Source: JAUVZF01 sp035529015
GTDB lineage: Bacteria > Planctomycetota > Phycisphaerae > FEN-1346
Assembly (NCBI GenBank): GCA_035529015.1
Contig: DATKXP010000062.1
Span: 1-24,719, forward strand
Direction of reading: 5' to 3'
DNA: 24,719 bases
The translations under genes were made by a program, and so were the position numbers. The notes beneath the pieces are model-generated. The model ran no database searches. It was not told the origin of the DNA and saw nothing but the letters and a program-made list of their open reading frames with translations. Below are positions 6,173 to 17,822 of this stretch, one piece after another. Within the stretch, counting starts at the first letter, position 1. Each line of letters starts with the position of its first letter.

Positions 6173-8668
6173 GTGAAGCAGACAAGCCGATCCCGAATCA
6201 TCGCCACCGTCGTCACGGCCTTCGTGGGGGCGTTCCTGGCGGTCAGCGTCGCGTCGTTCGATCCGGCCGACCCGCCCAGCGAGGCCGTCTACCCACCCAA
6301 CGACCCGGTCCGGAACTGGTGCGGCGGCGTGGGGGCCTACGTCGCGTACATCCTTCTGTCGGCCATCGGGGATGCCGCGTACCCGCTGCTGTTGTTCGTC
6401 ATGACGGGTGCGCTGCTGTGGATCTCGAACTCGACGCTTGAAGACAAGGCGTTCCGCATCATCGGCGGCGCGTTGCTCGTGCTGTCGGTCTCGGTCGCCT
6501 CGGCCATGATCACGGTCGAAGCCCGGATGCCCGAAGGCAACGGCGGCGTCCTGGGCCTGGCCATCTGGATGTACCTGGAACCGCGTCTGGGCGTCTTCGG
6601 GACGGTGCTCCTGATGGTCCCCGTGGCGGTGGTGGGCCTGGTGCTGCTGACCGACACGTGGCTGATCATCCTGCCGGTCGCCGTCTTCAAGTGGGTCCGC
6701 AGCCGCGCGAAGGCCCCGTACAATCGTATCGCGACGGCGGCCATCGCCACGGCCGGCGCTGCGGGCGCCCGGATCGCCGACTACGCCGGGACGGCCGGGA
6801 CCGCCGAGGCCGAGCCCCTTGTCCGCGTCCGCAAACAGCGCCGGCCCCGTCCCAAACCGGACGGCGAGGACGAGGACGAGGCGCCGCACGCCGCCCAGCC
6901 CGAGACGGCCACCGCCTCCGGCCTGCCGCTCCCCACGAACGTGGTCATCCGCCATACCCGCAAGGCCAAGCCCACGACAGACGGCGAGAAGAAGGAGTTC
7001 GCCTTCACGCCGCCGGCCTCCACGCCGCGCAACCAGGAGTATAGACTGCCGCCCGTGGACCTGCTCCAGGACCCGGAGTACACCGAGGAGGGCGAAGATG
7101 AGGAGATTGTCCGCGAGAAGGCCGAAATCCTGACCGAAACGCTCCACGAATTCGGCGTCTCGGCCAAGGTGGTGGCCATCGAAACGGGCCCGGTCATCAC
7201 GCAGTACGAGTTGGCCCTGGCGCCGGGCATCAAGGTCGGCAAGGTCATCGCCCTGTCGGACGACCTGGCCATCGCGCTGAAGGCCCCGAACGTCCGGATC
7301 GTCGCGCCGCTGCCCGGCAAGGACACCATCGGCGTCGAAGTGCCGAACACGGGGCGGCAGATCGTGCGCCTGAAGGAGATCGTGCTCGCCGCCACGGGCG
7401 CGCCCAAGCGGATGGGCCTGCCGCTGTTCCTCGGCAAAGATTCGAGCGGCGACCCGCTCGTCAAGGACCTCTCGGGCATGCCGCACCTCTTGATCGCCGG
7501 GACAACCGGCAGCGGCAAGAGCGTCTGTCTGAACGCCGTCATCATGTCGCTGCTGCTGACGCGGACGCCGGACGACCTGCGGCTGGTGCTGATCGACCCG
7601 AAGATGGTGGAACTGTCGGTCTTCAAGCGGCTGCCGCACCTCCTGTGCCCCGTCGTCAACGACATGCGCAAGGCCGAAGCCATCCTGGGGTGGCTGGTGG
7701 AGAGGATGGAAGACCGGTATCACAGCCTCTCGAAGGCGGGGGTGCGCGACATCGCCTCGTACAACCGTCTGCCCCGCGATAAACTCATCGAGCGGTTCCA
7801 GCCCGCCGACAGCCAGGAAGAGGCCCGCATCGAGTTCCACATGCCGCACATCTGCGTCATCGTCGACGAACTGGCGGACCTCATGATGGTTGCCGCCAAG
7901 GAGGTCGAGGGCCACGTCATCCGCCTCAGCCAGAAGTCCCGGGCCGTGGGCATACACCTGGTCATGGCGACGCAGCGGCCGAGCGTGGACGTCCTGACGG
8001 GGCTCATCAAGGCGAACCTGCCCGTGCGGATCTCGTTCCAGGTGGCCACGCGCATCGATTCCCGGACGATCCTCGACTCGATGGGCGCCGAGAAACTCCT
8101 CGGCCAGGGCGACATGCTGTTCATGACGCCGGGCGCGAGCAAGTTCGCCCGCGCCCAGGGCGCTTACGTCAGCGACCAGGACATCCACGAGGTCCTCGAG
8201 TTCATCACCGAGAAGGCCGAGCCCGAGTTCCAGCGCGAACTCGTCCAACTCAAGGCCAACGACGACGGCCAGAAGCCGGCCGCCGGCGACGAGAGCCTAA
8301 TTGCCGTCGGCGCCGACGACGAACTCTACAACGAGGCCATCGAGGTCGTGCTCCAGTACGAGCGCGGCAGCGTCAGTCTGCTGCAGCGGCGGTTGGGCAT
8401 CGGCTACGGCCGGGCCGCGCGGCTCATTGACCAGATGGCCGAGGACGGCATCGTCGGCGAGTACAAGGGAAGCCAGGCACGCGAAGTCCTTCTCACGCTC
8501 GAACAGTGGGAGGCCCTGAAGGCACGCCGCGGCGCCGGCGACGAACCCGACACCGGCGACGAACCCGACGCCGACGACGCCGAGGCGGCCGACGACGACC
8601 TCGACGAAGGTGACGACTTCGATGACGTGGAACCGGACGTCGAACCGGAGGACGACCCCCAGGCGTAA
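6173..8668 (+). CDS. ftsK: DNA translocase FtsK/SpoIIIE
   Basis: Septum-anchored ATP-driven DNA pump that clears and aligns chromosome termini at division. The 831-residue protein has N-terminal membrane segments (about residues 8-28 and several up to about 165), a charged linker, then the motor. Walker A AGTTGSGKS is near 441-449 and Walker B ICVIVDELADLMM near 560-572, followed by the conserved 'SRAVGIHLVMATQRPSVDVLTGLIKAN'. The winged-helix gamma domain (about 713-782, YNEAIEVVLQYERGSVSLLQ and onward) should read polar KOPS-type sites. After it comes an unusual 45-residue tail that is about half Asp/Glu. GTG 6173 is preferred because GAGG lies five bases before it; GTG 6167 would add two residues. 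It follows dut in a probable operon. Confidence 0.95.
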   Translation: MKQTSRSRIIATVVTAFVGAFLAVSVASFDPADPPSEAVYPPNDPVRNWCGGVGAYVAYILLSAIGDAAYPLLLFVMTGALLWISNSTLEDKAFRIIGGALLVLSVSVASAMITVEARMPEGNGGVLGLAIWMYLEPRLGVFGTVLLMVPVAVVGLVLLTDTWLIILPVAVFKWVRSRAKAPYNRIATAAIATAGAAGARIADYAGTAGTAEAEPLVRVRKQRRPRPKPDGEDEDEAPHAAQPETATASGLPLPTNVVIRHTRKAKPTTDGEKKEFAFTPPASTPRNQEYRLPPVDLLQDPEYTEEGEDEEIVREKAEILTETLHEFGVSAKVVAIETGPVITQYELALAPGIKVGKVIALSDDLAIALKAPNVRIVAPLPGKDTIGVEVPNTGRQIVRLKEIVLAATGAPKRMGLPLFLGKDSSGDPLVKDLSGMPHLLIAGTTGSGKSVCLNAVIMSLLLTRTPDDLRLVLIDPKMVELSVFKRLPHLLCPVVNDMRKAEAILGWLVERMEDRYHSLSKAGVRDIASYNRLPRDKLIERFQPADSQEEARIEFHMPHICVIVDELADLMMVAAKEVEGHVIRLSQKSRAVGIHLVMATQRPSVDVLTGLIKANLPVRISFQVATRIDSRTILDSMGAEKLLGQGDMLFMTPGASKFARAQGAYVSDQDIHEVLEFITEKAEPEFQRELVQLKANDDGQKPAAGDESLIAVGADDELYNEAIEVVLQYERGSVSLLQRRLGIGYGRAARLIDQMAEDGIVGEYKGSQAREVLLTLEQWEALKARRGAGDEPDTGDEPDADDAEAADDDLDEGDDFDDVEPDVEPEDDPQA

Positions 8669-8682
8669 TCCAAGCAGGCAGT

Positions 8683-8711
8683 GGCACGGCTTGCCCCCCT
8701 TGAGCCGTGCC
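8683..8711 (+). terminator. Hairpin after ftsK (GGCACGGCT / AGCCGTGCC)
   Basis: Nine-bp perfect arms 8683-8691 and 8703-8711 begin 14 bp after the ftsK stop. No T-run follows; it probably assists the strong terminator seven bases further on. Confidence 0.5.
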
Positions 8712-8717
8712 GATCAC

Positions 8718-8754
8718 GGAGCCGCGTTCGCCCCCTACCGCGGCTCCATTTTTT
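8718..8754 (+). terminator. Intrinsic terminator of the dut-ftsK operon
   Basis: Arms GGAGCCGCG (8718-8726) and CGCGGCTCC (8739-8747) form a 9-bp perfect stem, followed at once by ATTTTTT (8748-8754). This is the clearest Rho-independent terminator in the window. Confidence 0.9.
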
Positions 8755-8812
8755 CGCGCGGATAGCCGGTGGGCAATCTTGGCCGCCGCGCGGTGGGCAA
8801 GATTGCCCGCCG

Positions 8813-8926
8813 CGCAACACGCACTGCCGCCCGAACGTAACCCGACGCTTCCGCGTCGGGCTCGGGGGCCGCAACACCCACTGCCGCCCGAGCCTAACCC
8901 GACGCTTCCTCGTCGGGCTCGGGGCC
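8813..8926. repeat. Two tandem 57-bp hairpin repeats
   Basis: Units 8813-8869 and 8870-8926 both begin CGCAACAC and differ at only a few positions. Each contains a hairpin: CCCGACGCTTCCGCGTCGGG (8841-8860) and CCCGACGCTTCCTCGTCGGG (8898-8917). Just upstream, 8768-8810 holds another small repeat (GGTGGGCAA twice and the palindrome GGGCAAGATTGCCC). The tail CTCGGGGCCCGTATAATCAG recurs in related form at 12690-12706 and 12731-12746. Confidence 0.8.
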
Positions 8927-8928
8927 CG

Positions 8929-8934
8929 TATAAT
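8929..8934 (+). promoter_or_regulatory. Possible -10 element of the MBL hydrolase gene
   Basis: A perfect TATAAT 31 bp before the start codon. No good -35 lies at 16-18 bp; that position is occupied by the repeat hairpin. Since a similar TTTATCAG follows the same CTCGGGGC motif in the repeats near 12.7 kb, part of this box may be repeat sequence rather than a promoter. Confidence 0.4.
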
Positions 8935-8964
8935 CAGAGCGAACCTTCCCAGAAAGGAACCACC

Positions 8965-9597
8965 ATGGAGATTCACCCCTTCGTGCTTGGGTCGATGCAG
9001 GTGTCGGCGTACGTCGTCACCGATGGCGGAGACACCATGATCGTGGACGGGCCGGAGGGGGCCGAGCAGATCGTCGCGTTCTGCAACGAGCGCGGCCTTA
9101 CGCCGCAGGTCCTCGTCAACACGCACGGCCACGCCGACCACATTCAGGGCAATCGGCTGCTCAAGGAGACGTGGCCCGAGATGGCCCTGGCCATCGGCAA
9201 GGGTGACGCGCCGATGCTCAGAAGCCCGACGCGGAACATGTCGATCCTGCTCGGTGCGTGGCTCAAGAGCCCCGAGGCCGACCTGCTGCTCGCCGACGGC
9301 GACCGCGTGAGCGTCGGCTCCGCCACGTTCGAGGTTCTGGCGACGCCCGGCCACTCGCCCGGCGGCATCAGCCTCTACGCTTCCGAGGGCCCCGACGGGC
9401 GGCCGGTGGTCTTCTCGGGCGATGCCCTGTTCGCAGGCGGAATCGGGCGGACCGACTTCCCCGGCGCCAACCACAACACGCTCATCGAGTCGATCAAGAC
9501 GCGGCTGCTCGCCTTGCCGCCCGAGACGATCGTCTATCCCGGCCACGGCCCGGCCTCCACCGTCGCGCAAGAGGCGGCGACGAACCCGTGGCTGTGA
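8965..9597 (+). CDS. MBL-fold metallo-hydrolase (glyoxalase II-like)
   Basis: A 210-residue metallo-beta-lactamase-fold hydrolase. The metal ligands of the glyoxalase II branch are all present: HGHADH at 54-59, His130 in ATPGHSPGG, Asp153 in FSGDALFAGGIGRTD, and His194 in YPGHGP. The 'GDxLFxGxIGRTD' segment is typical of small hydroxyacylglutathione-hydrolase-like proteins that act on thioesters or related small substrates. The C-terminal glutathione-binding domain of true glyoxalase II is missing, so the substrate is unknown. The ATG at 8965 has AAAGGA (8953-8958) seven bases upstream; earlier in-frame codons fall in repeat DNA. The gene stands alone, convergent with the anti-sigma-like gene. 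Confidence 0.9.
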   Translation: MEIHPFVLGSMQVSAYVVTDGGDTMIVDGPEGAEQIVAFCNERGLTPQVLVNTHGHADHIQGNRLLKETWPEMALAIGKGDAPMLRSPTRNMSILLGAWLKSPEADLLLADGDRVSVGSATFEVLATPGHSPGGISLYASEGPDGRPVVFSGDALFAGGIGRTDFPGANHNTLIESIKTRLLALPPETIVYPGHGPASTVAQEAATNPWL

Positions 9598-9646
9598 GGG
9601 CCGTGCCGGCACGGAATGACCCGCCGCTTCGTACGTGTCTTGCGCC

Positions 9647-9659
9647 GGGTGGCATGGCC
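9647..9659. repeat. GGGTGGCATGGCC motif, copy 1
   Basis: The exact reverse complement of this 13-mer lies at 23011-23023. Both copies are intergenic and look like fragments of a dispersed repeat. Confidence 0.4.
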
Positions 9660-9718
9660 ACGCTTGCGTGTGCATGAGGTGGCGACAACTGATTGGGCTC
9701 GTAGCCCAAGGGGCTTGC

Positions 9719-9829
9719 GCCGCTTACTTACGTGCGCGGCTAGTTTTCTCACGTGGCTGGTCGGGCGCGAGTGTAACTAGCCGCGAGCGTAACTAGGCGC
9801 GAGTGTAACTAGCCGCGAGCGTAAGCGAG
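9719..9829. repeat. CTAGCCGCGAGCGT palindromic repeat, copy 2, with tandem expansion
   Basis: The left arm (9719-9744) matches the left arm of the 5538-5598 element. The right arm has been expanded into four 16-bp units: GCGCGAGTGTAACTAG (9765-9780), CCGCGAGCGTAACTAG (9781-9796), the first unit again (9797-9812) and a final CCGCGAGCGTAAGCGA (9813-9828). The alternation means a 32-bp dimer has been duplicated. The rest of 9598-10038 has no gene I can support. Confidence 0.8.
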
Positions 9830-9901
9830 CGGGTGCCGTTCTCGCCACAGCAAAAGACTTACGTAAAACCGCTTAGCCCTACAGCGCCACTTCGCCATTT
9901 C

Positions 9902-9929
9902 GCGCGGTGGGTCTCCGGACCCACCGCGC
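9902..9929. terminator. 12-bp perfect hairpin between convergent genes
   Basis: GCGCGGTGGGTC (9902-9913), loop TCCG, and GACCCACCGCGC (9918-9929). It sits between the convergent MBL and anti-sigma-like genes, where it could act as a bidirectional 3'-end structure. No T-run flanks it, so it may instead be another dispersed palindrome. Confidence 0.5.
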
Positions 9930-10038
9930 TCGAAAGCCCATTTTCGCCGTTGCGTGGCGGGTTCGGCAAAAAAGGCGCCGCCGGCCCGGTTCCCCACGTA
10001 CCGAGCCGACGGCAAAAAGGCGTCGGAATGGTCTGCGG

Positions 10039-11832
10039 CTACGGCGAGGCCGCAAGCAACTCATTCGACGCCACGTTCCGCGTAATCACGAACTTGTCGA
10101 CGAGAACCTTGGCCCCGCGAACCTGCACGCCCGCCCGGCCGCCGGCCAGCGGTTCGGACTCCGCCTGACCGCTGTCCGTCCAGACGACGTGCCAGCCGAG
10201 GGGCTCGTCCAGGTCGCTTCGCCAGACCTTCCCCGCCACGCTCACCCCCGCGTCCACCCGCTGGACGCGGACTTTCAGCGTGTACCACCATCCTTCGGCG
10301 GGCGGCAGGACCAGACGGTGCTCTCGCGGCAGCAGCGGCGCCTGCTCCGGCCCGTCGGAGGCGTACTGCTTGACAATCTGAAGGCGCTGAGGCGTCAGTT
10401 GAAGGACGTAACCCGTGTGGTCGGCCTGACGGTAGGCGGCCGCACCCACGACGAAGTCACCGTCCGACGAGAGGACCTTCACGTCCATCCGGATCGTGTA
10501 GTCGGCCCACTCCGGCTCGCCGCAGACGAACTCCGTGCCCTCGCCCTGAACCAGCGCCTTGCCGCCCGGCACGCCGACGACCTCGAACTCGCCGCCCTTG
10601 ACCCGCACGAGCGCCCAGTTCGCCGGGAGAGCGCCGAGGCCATAGTCGTCGAAATCGAGCGCCACCAGCGGCTCCGGGTCCGGAGCCTCGGCCATGGCCA
10701 GTTCCGTACGGAACGCCTGGGCCACGTACGTTGCCAGCGCCGGATCGCGCACCCGCCGGAACCGATCGCCCGCGCCGCGCGTGTCGCGCAACTCATAGCG
10801 GTACAGGTACCCCGCCGCGAACCAGTGGCGGTCGTCCTCGGCGGCGAGGGCCTCGTAGTGCTCCATCGCACCGGTCACGTCCTGGGCGCCGAGCGCCAAG
10901 TCGGCCTGCAGGACGTGGGCCATCGGACCGTCTGTCCGGTCCTCGGCCTCCGACAGCACGAGCGCCGCTTCGGCACGCCGACCCAGCGACGCCAGGCACC
11001 ACGCCTTCAAGACGGCCCCGGACCCGTCGCCCGGCAACACCTCCAGGGCGCCCCGGTAATCGCCGTCCAGGACCCTCTTCTTGGCGTCCGCCAGCGGACG
11101 TCCCTGGTAGTCGCCCGTCAGGGTGCGGCCCGCAGGCCGAGCCCCGGCATCGGCGCTCGCCAGGACGGTCGAAGCCAGCATCGGCCAACGGAGACCGACG
11201 GCAGCGACCTCGGCAGCGCGACCGCGCCGCCACAACTGGCCCAGCAGGAAATCCACGTCGCGGGTCTGGCGGTCTTCGCGCGGCCGCTCGGTGATGTAAG
11301 CGACCAGCAGGAGGTCGGCCACCTGGTCGGCCGACGGCTCCGGCCGCGAGAGTTCCTCGCTCACGGCCGCACGCGCCATCGGCGCCAGTTGCCGCAGGCC
11401 GTCGGCACGGCGAACGCCGTGGGCGGATCGCACGAGGCGTTTCAGGGCGCCTCGCGGCTGGGCCTGCTGCGGCAGGGCGGTCCAGACGCCGACCGCAACC
11501 AACACCAGCGCCGCAGCCGCCGCCGCCAACGGCAACGCCACCCGCAGCCACGGATTCCGGCCGACGCGGACGGCGATCGGGATCTTGAGCGGACGGCCCA
11601 GCAGCCCACGCACACGGGCCCGGCGGAACAGTGCCTCGGCAGCATCGGCCGACAGGTCGGCCCGTGTTCTCCCGGCCAACCGTTCGAGCGATGCGGCGAC
11701 GTCGCGGACGCCGTCGGCGCTGGCGCGGCAGTCGGGACACTCGGCCAGATGCCGGCTCAGACGCTGCGCGTCGTCCCGCAGGGCGGACCCGCGTGCGACT
11801 TCGTACCACTCATATGCGCAAGGACATCCCAT
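10039..11832 (-). CDS. Membrane anti-sigma-like protein with LamG-like C-terminal domain
   Basis: A 597-residue protein encoded just after an ECF sigma gene. The N-terminus has a zinc-finger anti-sigma signature: Cys5 and then H28-x3-C32-x2-C35 (HLAECPDC). One TM helix lies at about 98-118. The central part (about 130-385) is Ala/Leu/Arg-rich and helical, with TPR-like character (for example 'AVLKAWCLASLGRRAEAALVLSEAE'). The C-terminal part (about 388-590) is all-beta and resembles concanavalin/LamG-type domains: 'WADYTIRMDVKVLSSDGDFVV', 'GYVLQLTPQRLQIVKQY', 'GWWYTLKVRVQR' and a closing 'KVLVDKFVITR'. The expected topology puts the zinc finger inside and the lectin-like domain outside. The start at 11832 begins the zinc finger; an in-frame ATG at 11916 lacks a ribosome site. 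Ligand and target are inferred from context. Confidence 0.8.
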   Translation of the reverse strand: MGCPCAYEWYEVARGSALRDDAQRLSRHLAECPDCRASADGVRDVAASLERLAGRTRADLSADAAEALFRRARVRGLLGRPLKIPIAVRVGRNPWLRVALPLAAAAAALVLVAVGVWTALPQQAQPRGALKRLVRSAHGVRRADGLRQLAPMARAAVSEELSRPEPSADQVADLLLVAYITERPREDRQTRDVDFLLGQLWRRGRAAEVAAVGLRWPMLASTVLASADAGARPAGRTLTGDYQGRPLADAKKRVLDGDYRGALEVLPGDGSGAVLKAWCLASLGRRAEAALVLSEAEDRTDGPMAHVLQADLALGAQDVTGAMEHYEALAAEDDRHWFAAGYLYRYELRDTRGAGDRFRRVRDPALATYVAQAFRTELAMAEAPDPEPLVALDFDDYGLGALPANWALVRVKGGEFEVVGVPGGKALVQGEGTEFVCGEPEWADYTIRMDVKVLSSDGDFVVGAAAYRQADHTGYVLQLTPQRLQIVKQYASDGPEQAPLLPREHRLVLPPAEGWWYTLKVRVQRVDAGVSVAGKVWRSDLDEPLGWHVVWTDSGQAESEPLAGGRAGVQVRGAKVLVDKFVITRNVASNELLAASP

Positions 11833-11998
11833 AGACTTACCATTCCCCCCCGCCGTCCGCTCGTCTGTCCATTGATTCCCGCGTCCCGATTCGATCGGAC
11901 GCGGCATCCCATCCAAAAGACGTGCCCCGTGAGGCCGCCGGCCCTGCTGCCGGCCTCAAAGCCTTATACGACCACCTCGGGCTTTCGTCGGAACAGAC

Positions 11999-12571
11999 TC
12001 AGATTTTTTCGCCGTCTTTGGGGCGGTAGAATCGCCGCAGGCAATCCAGGCCGTAATCCATCCGGCTGCGGGCCGTGGACTCGGGGCAACCGACGATGGC
12101 CGCAATCTCGCGGTACGACAGTTCCTGAAGCGCCCGCAAGACCACCACCTCGCGATAGGTGACCGGCAACTCCTGAAGGGCCCGCAGCAGTTGTGCGAGT
12201 TCTTCGTGGTCGGCCGCTTCCTGGTCGGCCTCCGCCTGAGCCGGGCCGAGCATCGACTCCGCCAGGCTCTGGAAATCGTCGGGCACCAGCGCACGCTTCT
12301 TCTTCAGGAAGTCGGTCGCGAGGTTCCGCGCAATCGTGTAGAACCACGTGCTGAACCGCTTCGGATACAGGTAACGGTCGGCCTTCTGGAGGACCCGCAG
12401 AAACGCTTCCTGCGCGAGCGACTCGGCCTCCGACCGCTTGCCCACCAGACGGTACAGGTAACTGGTGATGGCAACCCGATAGCGGGCAAAGAGGAGGTTG
12501 AAGGCGTCTTCATCGCGGCGGCGCTGGAGGCGAAGCATCAGGTCTTCGTCGCTCGTCGTGCGGTCGTCCAT
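11999..12571 (-). CDS. ECF-type RNA polymerase sigma factor
   Basis: A 190-residue sigma-70 family protein with only regions 2 and 4, as in ECF sigma factors. Region 2 covers about 25-95 ('FNLLFARYRVAITSYLYRLVG', 'AESLAQEAFLRVLQKA', 'FSTWFYTIARNLATDFLKKK'), including the -10 recognition helix. Region 4 (about 130-185) has 'LQELPVTYREVVVLRALQELSYREIAAIVGCPESTARSRM', the helix-turn-helix for the -35 element. The ATG at 12571 starts the conserved part; the upstream sequence is repeat DNA. The anti-sigma-like membrane protein starts 166 bp downstream on the same strand, so this should be a signal-responsive pair acting on unknown promoters. Confidence 0.93.
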   Translation of the reverse strand: MDDRTTSDEDLMLRLQRRRDEDAFNLLFARYRVAITSYLYRLVGKRSEAESLAQEAFLRVLQKADRYLYPKRFSTWFYTIARNLATDFLKKKRALVPDDFQSLAESMLGPAQAEADQEAADHEELAQLLRALQELPVTYREVVVLRALQELSYREIAAIVGCPESTARSRMDYGLDCLRRFYRPKDGEKI

Positions 12572-12619
12572 CCAGGCCGCCTCGTGTAGGTTTCGGCGTC
12601 CGGGCGCACCAACCGAGGC

Positions 12620-12769
12620 CCCGCTCGCTCGCGCTCGCGGCTCGGAAACGGCCGTGCCGTCGGGCGAGACCAACCTTACGCTCGCGGCTCGGGGCGCGTT
12701 TATCAGCGGGCGCGCCATCGGGTCGCGGCTCGGGGCCGTTTATCAGAGCCGCGAGCGCGAGCGAGCGGG
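12620..12769. repeat. 24-bp perfect inverted repeat with internal direct repeats
   Basis: Arms 12620-12643 and 12746-12769 (core GCTCGCTCGCGCTCGCGGCT) are perfect reverse complements 102 bp apart. Inside, TCGCGGCTCGGGGC...TTTATCAG occurs twice (12682-12706 and 12723-12746, period 41), and a GCGGGCGYGCCAWYGGGTC unit recurs around 12707 and 12766, its last copy running up to the RND permease stop codon. It separates the sigma gene from the RND operon and is related in core sequence to the 5.5 and 9.7 kb elements. Confidence 0.8.
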
Positions 12770-12781
12770 CGTGCCAATGGG

Positions 12782-16335
<3,554 letters not shown>

Positions 16336-16339
<4 letters not shown>

Positions 16340-17703
16340 CCGCCGCCTCCCGCCTTCGACGCCCCGCCGTCCGCCGACCGGCCCTTCTCCTTCGGCGCCG
16401 CAAACACCGCCGACCCCGGCGCCAGCAGGTACGTGCCGCGCGTCACCACCGGCATCCCGACCTTCAGCCCTTCGCCCTCGACCTCCATGTACCGGCCGTG
16501 GCCTTGAACGATGCGGATGGGGACCTGAACGGCGTACTGGACGGGTGGCCCGGCTGCGGCGGGCTTGGCAGTCGTCTGGCCGGCAGGCGGCTTGCCGCCC
16601 CCCGCGCCCGGCGGCGGCGTGTCGCTGACCGTGTACACGACGTCACGGCCGCCCTGGCGGATGACCGCCGCCTTCGGCACCAGCAGCGCCTCGTGCTCCT
16701 TCCCGACGGGCAGTCCCACGCGGGCCAACAGGCCCGCCGCCAACTGCGGCCGGCCGTTCTCGACCGTGTTCGCCACGTCCACGCGGACGGTGACGGTGTG
16801 CGTGCCCTCGGCCGAGGCCGGAACGATCTGCGACACCACCCCCGCGAACTCGCGGTCGGACCCCAGCGACTCGAACGTGACCGGCGCCGCCGCGCCCTTC
16901 TCGAGGCCGCCGTAGTACCGTTCCGGCACGTCCAGTTGCACGCGGACCACCGACAGGTCCACCACCTCGACGACGGCGGCGCCGGGGCTCAGCCACTCGC
17001 CCACCTCGCACGCCTTCTTGACGACGAACCCGTCGAAAGGCATCGCCACGGTCATCTTGTCCAGGGCGTCCTTGAGTTCTTCGACGGCGGCCGTCTGGGT
17101 GGCGACCTGGGCCCGGGCCGCGTCAATATCCTCGATGCGGAATCCGCTCTTCTGGAGCCTGAGGTCGGCCTCGGCCTCGGCCAGCATCTCCTGGGCCTGG
17201 CGGAAGAGCGCTTCGGTGCTTTCCATCTCGGCGGGGGTGCTGGCGCCGTCGGCCAGAAGTTTGCGGGTCCGCGCGTACTCCAGTTTCCACCGCTCCTGCC
17301 CCGCGCGGGCGGCCGCCGCGCGGGCCTCGGCCTGGGAGATCTCTTCCTTGCGGTACCCCGCCTCCTTCTTCGTCAGGTCGGCGACGGCGGCGGCCAGCAG
17401 CCCCTCGGCCCGTTTCAGTTGCAGTTCGACGGGAAGCCGCCGCATCCGGCAGACGGGCCCGCCCGCCTTGACGTAATCGCCCGCGTCGGCCAGCATCGTC
17501 TCGACGCGGCCGGCCACCTCGGCACTGACGACGCTGCGGCGGCGGGCTTCGGCCGTGCCGACCAGTTCGACAGATCGGCGGACCGCCCGTTTCTCGACCG
17601 GCTCGACGTAAATCCCGGCGGGCGGCGCCTGCGCGCCGGCGGCGCCGGCCAGGACCAGGGCGACCGCAACCGCCCCGGCGCAGGTTCGCATCGGTCCACT
17701 CAC
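16336..17703 (-). CDS. RND efflux periplasmic adaptor subunit (MFP/HlyD family)
   Basis: Periplasmic bridge between the RND permease and an outer-membrane channel. The 455-residue protein has a signal peptide (hydrophobic 10-24, cleavage near AGA-QA). A first beta-barrel/lipoyl half ('VVSAEVAGRVETMLADAGDYVKAGGPV', 58-84) is followed by a long alpha-helical hairpin (about 92-218). The second lipoyl half ('MPFDGFVVKKACEVGEWLSPGAAVVEVVD') comes next, then the barrel and membrane-proximal domains. A Pro/Gly/Ala-rich insert at about 358-388 interrupts the membrane-proximal domain, and the C-terminus ends in a Gly-rich tail. GTG 17703 is chosen for the GAGAGG six bases upstream; ATG five codons on is possible. 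It is the first gene of a two-gene operon with the permease. Confidence 0.92.
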
Positions 17704-17758
17704 GTCTGACCTCTCTTTCGGCTCGCTGCCGGTCCGGTTTATTTCTCAGCGCAGACTG

Positions 17759-17772
17759 TTAACGCCCGTTAA
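17759..17772. promoter_or_regulatory. Possible operator upstream of the RND operon
   Basis: TTAACGCCCGTTAA is symmetrical at 12 of 14 positions and lies 56 bp upstream of the adaptor start. A repressor such as a TetR or MarR protein could bind there, but no regulator gene is adjacent. I infer this from symmetry and position only. Confidence 0.35.
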
Positions 17773-17822
17773 TCATCTCCGCCCCCATCATACGGGGCGG
17801 GCCTTTGCGCGTCAACCGCTTC

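Noticed and set aside
5705..8248. An 847-codon minus-strand frame opposite dut and ftsK
   Set aside because: It spans two well-supported genes on the other strand and has Asp/Arg/Gly/His-rich composition with no motif; an artefact of high GC.
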